From: Zychaea mexicana
Taxonomy: Eukaryota; Mucoromycota; Mucoromycetes; Mucorales; Lichtheimiaceae
Assembly: GCF_025766255.1 (NCBI RefSeq)
Contig: NW_026516926.1
Coordinates: forward strand, 1 to 18,751
DNA: 18,751 bases
Reading direction: 5' to 3'
A program made the translations under genes and the position numbers. A model generated the notes under the pieces. The model was given only the letters and a program-made list of their open reading frames with translations. It had not been told where the DNA came from and searched no databases. Shown here one piece after another: positions 15,733 through 18,751 of the stretch (the stretch's first letter is position 1; every line of letters begins with the position of its first letter).

Positions 15733-18700
15733 ATGCAGCGTGATCGCAACGAGCCTTTTGTTGCGTGTCTTTGCACGTGGTGTTCTTCGGCTGGTGGAGG
15801 CTATCTAATAGTGAGCCGCAGAATACGCGAATATTACCGAAACCGCGATTTTGACCAAGCCAGAGACAGGCACTCGCACAATGGTACTTTAACAGAATCG
15901 TCTCATAGTATTGAAATGTCATAAGTCTCATTATTATGTGCTGTATATACAGTGAGTGCTATTGTTGCCGATATTGAGAGCACTTTACCGCAAGAAAATC
16001 CATCGTCATCCTCATCACCTCTAGGTGACAATCTCGATATGGATATAGACATGATCGATGATTCTCCCTCCTCCCCTGGTATGACGATGATGTGTAAATG
16101 CAATAAACATGGGGATAGACGATTTACTATCTTTGAGTAAATAGATACCGTTGCAGGCCCCGTTTCACACCTTTTCTGCCGAGGACAATGTGTTCTCGCT
16201 TGAAGAAACAGACGATTCCGAGAGAGATCTGGACGATGATCTTGCTGTCAATGCTGACGATGTTGAGTATGGCGATGATGAAGCCAACAGTGGAAATGGC
16301 AATATCGAACAAGGTTGGTTTTGCAAAGAACGGTTTTATTATACGAAATGACAGAAATTAATGCTTTTTTTCCGAAAAAAAGACACTTACCTTGATCCTC
16401 CTCCTCCTCCTCCTCCTACTGTCCCTCAGCTTCATACTTATCCGCATCCGTTCATCTTTGTCATTCTTTTCCTTGTATTGTTCCAATTACACTTCGTCTC
16501 GGAGCATCTGTCGTGCACGATCATTGACTTTTGTATTCTACTTCTTGGTGATCTGCAACCCAATGTTTCCATTCCTGGCTCACTTGCAACTCTCCGTCGC
16601 CTTACTGGCTTCTCTGCGCTGACCGACCGATTACGCATTTATGTGTGCTGCTCTCGTTGTCATAGCCTGTACCTTTTATCTGACCCTGACTGCCCGACAA
16701 CATGCACCAACGATGACATCCGTTATGGTAATTTGTGCGGCAATGCATTGTTCAAGATCAGTGGCAATCGAAGGGTTCCCATAAAGGTGTATGCATACCA
16801 GCCCTTATCTGCGAGTATCGAGAGGCTTTTTATGCGACCAGGATTTGAAGCAAAGATCGAGGAATGGCGAGACCGCAGACGAGTTGCGGACACATTTTTT
16901 GACATCTTCGATGGTGATATGTGGCGAGAGTTTCGAGACGGTGATGGCAGACCTTTTGTTGAGCAGCTTCGATCCCTATTGTTGACGTTGAATGTAGACT
17001 GGTTCGGCCCATTCCTAAACTCAACATACTCATGCGGTGCCATTTACTTATCTGTCAACAATCTTCCCCAGTCCGAGCGCTTCAAGACTGAAAATGTCAT
17101 TCTCGTTGGTGTTATGCCGGGCCCACGAGAAGCAAGTACCTCGGACATGAATCATTTTCTCCGTCCATTAGTTGATGAATTGTTGGAATGGTACAATGGC
17201 AAATTGATCAGGACGTGTGAGCACCAACAAGAAACATTGGTCCGCTTGGCCTTACTCATCAATGCTTGTGATATCCCTGCTGCACGTAAAACAAGCGGCT
17301 TCACATCTCATGCCAGCCTTTGTGCCTGCCATAAATGCGATCATCGATTTAATGTTTTTCCGGCCACGACCAACATCAATTACTCCGGATTCGACGTCGA
17401 AACCTGGGCATTGAGGACGTACGAGGGAAATAGAGCCTATGCTGAGCAGTGGCGTGCTGCGCCGACGATGACAGCAAGGCGGTCGCTTGAACGTGAGAAT
17501 GGTACACGATGGTCCGAGCTTCACCGACTTCACTACTTTGATCCAGTCCGTTGCACGATTATCGATCCAATGCACAATCTGTTCCTTGGCACGACAAAGC
17601 GGATGACCAAAATATGGATCGATCGAGAACTGCTCACAAGAGCCGACTTAAAGCAAATGCAAGTACTCGCAAACGGCATCGTCCTCCCGCCCGATTATGT
17701 TACCTTGAAGCGTAAAATCGAAAGTGGTTTCTCGTTCATGACCGCCGACGACTGGAAATCGTGGTGCATCGTGTACTCGCCTTTAGTGCTCGATGGCCAT
17801 CTTCCGCGTATGTATCTGCAAAATTGGTTGATATTCGTGGATGCATGTCGTTTGTTGGTTAAGCCGTCAATAACTATGGACGAAATTGCAAAAGCAAGCA
17901 CTCTGCTCCAGCAGTTTTGCACCGGTTTTGAGCGACTGTACGGCGCGGAGGAAGTCACACCTAACATGCACCTCCACATGCATTTGGACGCAACGATTGA
18001 AGATTTTGGACCCTTGTATGCGTACTGGCTCTTTTCTTTTGAACGATACAACGGGTATCTAAAGGAGATTAATACCAACCAGAAGGATGCTTTTGAGGTG
18101 ACGTTTATGAAGAAGTTCTTACAGAAGACCGGAGCTCGCGATTTTGTCCGATCGTTTGAAGCCCTCTTCGAAAATCGCCAACACCATTTCAGCTTTCTGA
18201 ATGCTTTTCTGGACCTTGTGCAGCCGATCCCACAAGCTGTCAATGTTATGCAGCATCAGTTCGATGTCCATGCGTTTCTGGCTTTGTCCACCGATGTTAG
18301 AGCCACTTCTGTCACAGGAAGCGAGCCGCTACCGCCAGACGCATATCCTTGGACTACGGACGGATAGCATATATGCCTGCTCAACTGTATGATTTCTTGT
18401 TCGAATTTTACCAAGTAGCATATGGTGTGCCTTTCCGTCGTCATAACCAAGCTGGTGATGGGCAAGGTTTTGTCAGTGATCAATACTAGGAAATCAAGAC
18501 GATAACAACGATGGGACAGACTTACCGCAGTACCGAGGCGCGATCGCGACGGGGTGCATATGCGCAGGTTCTCTTCCATGCTGACGACCGTGGGGAAGTA
18601 ATGGCTTGGCCTTGCGAAATCCAATTTTTCTTCGCCATATGCAGCTTGTTACGGTCAGCAAAACTGAGCATATTTTTGCGTACGTCCGTTGGTACGGCAT

Positions 18701-18751
18701 CCACGGAGACAACGACGGCCAACGATTTTTTTTCTCAGACCCTTCATTGAA
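15733..18751 (+). CDS. Tnp2-type (CACTA-like, fungal) transposase, spliced, partial at 3'
   Basis: Exon 1 starts at the ATG at 15733 (MQRDRNEPFVACLCTWCSSA, with a C-x-C-x2-C cluster typical of the N-terminus). An intron 15884-15952 joins in phase to 15953 (Ser/Asp-rich acidic linker); a further acidic exon covers about 16150-16320; these junctions are only partly resolved. The main frame 16361-18367 holds the domain: VCCSRCHSLY (about residue 95), DWFGPF (about 213, likely first catalytic Asp), SHASLCACHKCDHRF (about 315-330) and DPMHNLFLGT (about 402-411, the hallmark of fungal Tnp2). The segment before the proline run may be intronic. After GSEPLPPDAYPWTTDG a stop appears, but family-like sequence goes on in another frame (IAYMPAQLYDFLFEFYQVAYG, about 18363-18470) and then at 18511 onward (GQTYRSTEARSRRGAYAQVL), leaving the window. 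A one-base shift near 18355-18366 is the simplest explanation, so the copy may be inactive. Confidence 0.85.

Noticed and set aside
17695..18243. 182-codon minus-strand frame
   Set aside because: It is antisense to the Tnp2 domain, with no recognisable motif.

Overview
The window looks like a transposon-rich accessory stretch from the nuclear genome of a fungus, most likely an early-diverging (Mucoromycota-type) lineage. The evidence is a eukaryotic 28S rRNA 3' fragment, short GT-AG introns of about 48-70 bp with fungal-style branch points, and fungal-type transposase families: Helitron Rep, Tnp2/CACTA, hAT, a DDE_4/Harbinger-like gene and a possible KDZ N-terminus. The phylum assignment is inference. 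Base composition is patchy: about 4.14-5.2 kb and 11.0-12.3 kb are very AT-rich, while the flanking transposase genes are balanced.

Layout. 1-332 (-): N-terminus of an open frame leaving the window, possibly a KDZ-type transposase. 566-3085 (-): decayed Helitron Rep (zinc-finger-like N-terminal part, HUH/Y2 Rep core, following segment; helicase missing). 3675-4035 (+): isolated, altered 28S rRNA 3' fragment, followed by a small stand-alone chromodomain ORF (4174-4437) with a tail-to-tail open frame opposite. 5180-10995: a giant inverted-repeat element whose arms of about 1.35 kb are almost identical and carry 22-bp tandem repeats. Its right arm is interrupted at 9096-10851 by a second transposon. 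11084-12249 (-): broken DDE_4 transposase. 12474-13655 (-): an unrecognised five-exon gene with an in-frame stop and a hairpin-rich insertion. 13.9-14.16 kb: a small inverted-repeat sequence and GGTTC/GAACC-rich DNA. 14428-15095 (-): hAT pseudogene. 15733-18751 (+): Tnp2-type transposase gene running out of the window, with a frame break near 18.36 kb.

The most interesting object is the nested 1,756-bp element at 9096-10851. It has imperfect terminal inverted repeats of about 50 bp, lies between two TA dinucleotides, and the left arm of the host palindrome preserves the exact unoccupied site (CCTG-TA-ATATGTG in right-arm orientation). Its only gene encodes a PD-(D/E)XK-fold nuclease candidate, not a recognisable DDE transposase. 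In front of the gene sits an array of fifteen TTGACAAA motifs that resemble a motif in the terminal repeats. This is a good candidate for a TA-targeting DNA transposon family driven by a restriction-endonuclease-like enzyme.

A second point is the history of the host palindrome. Arm sequence inside the nested insertion is almost identical between arms. The outer ~110 bp cut off by the insertion is visibly more diverged, and so is an inner 54-bp stretch beyond a 240-bp heterology. That pattern fits arm-to-arm gene conversion bounded by heterologies. A third point is a pair of related hairpin strings (12336-12440 and 13262-13531) built from short perfect stems with tiny loops.
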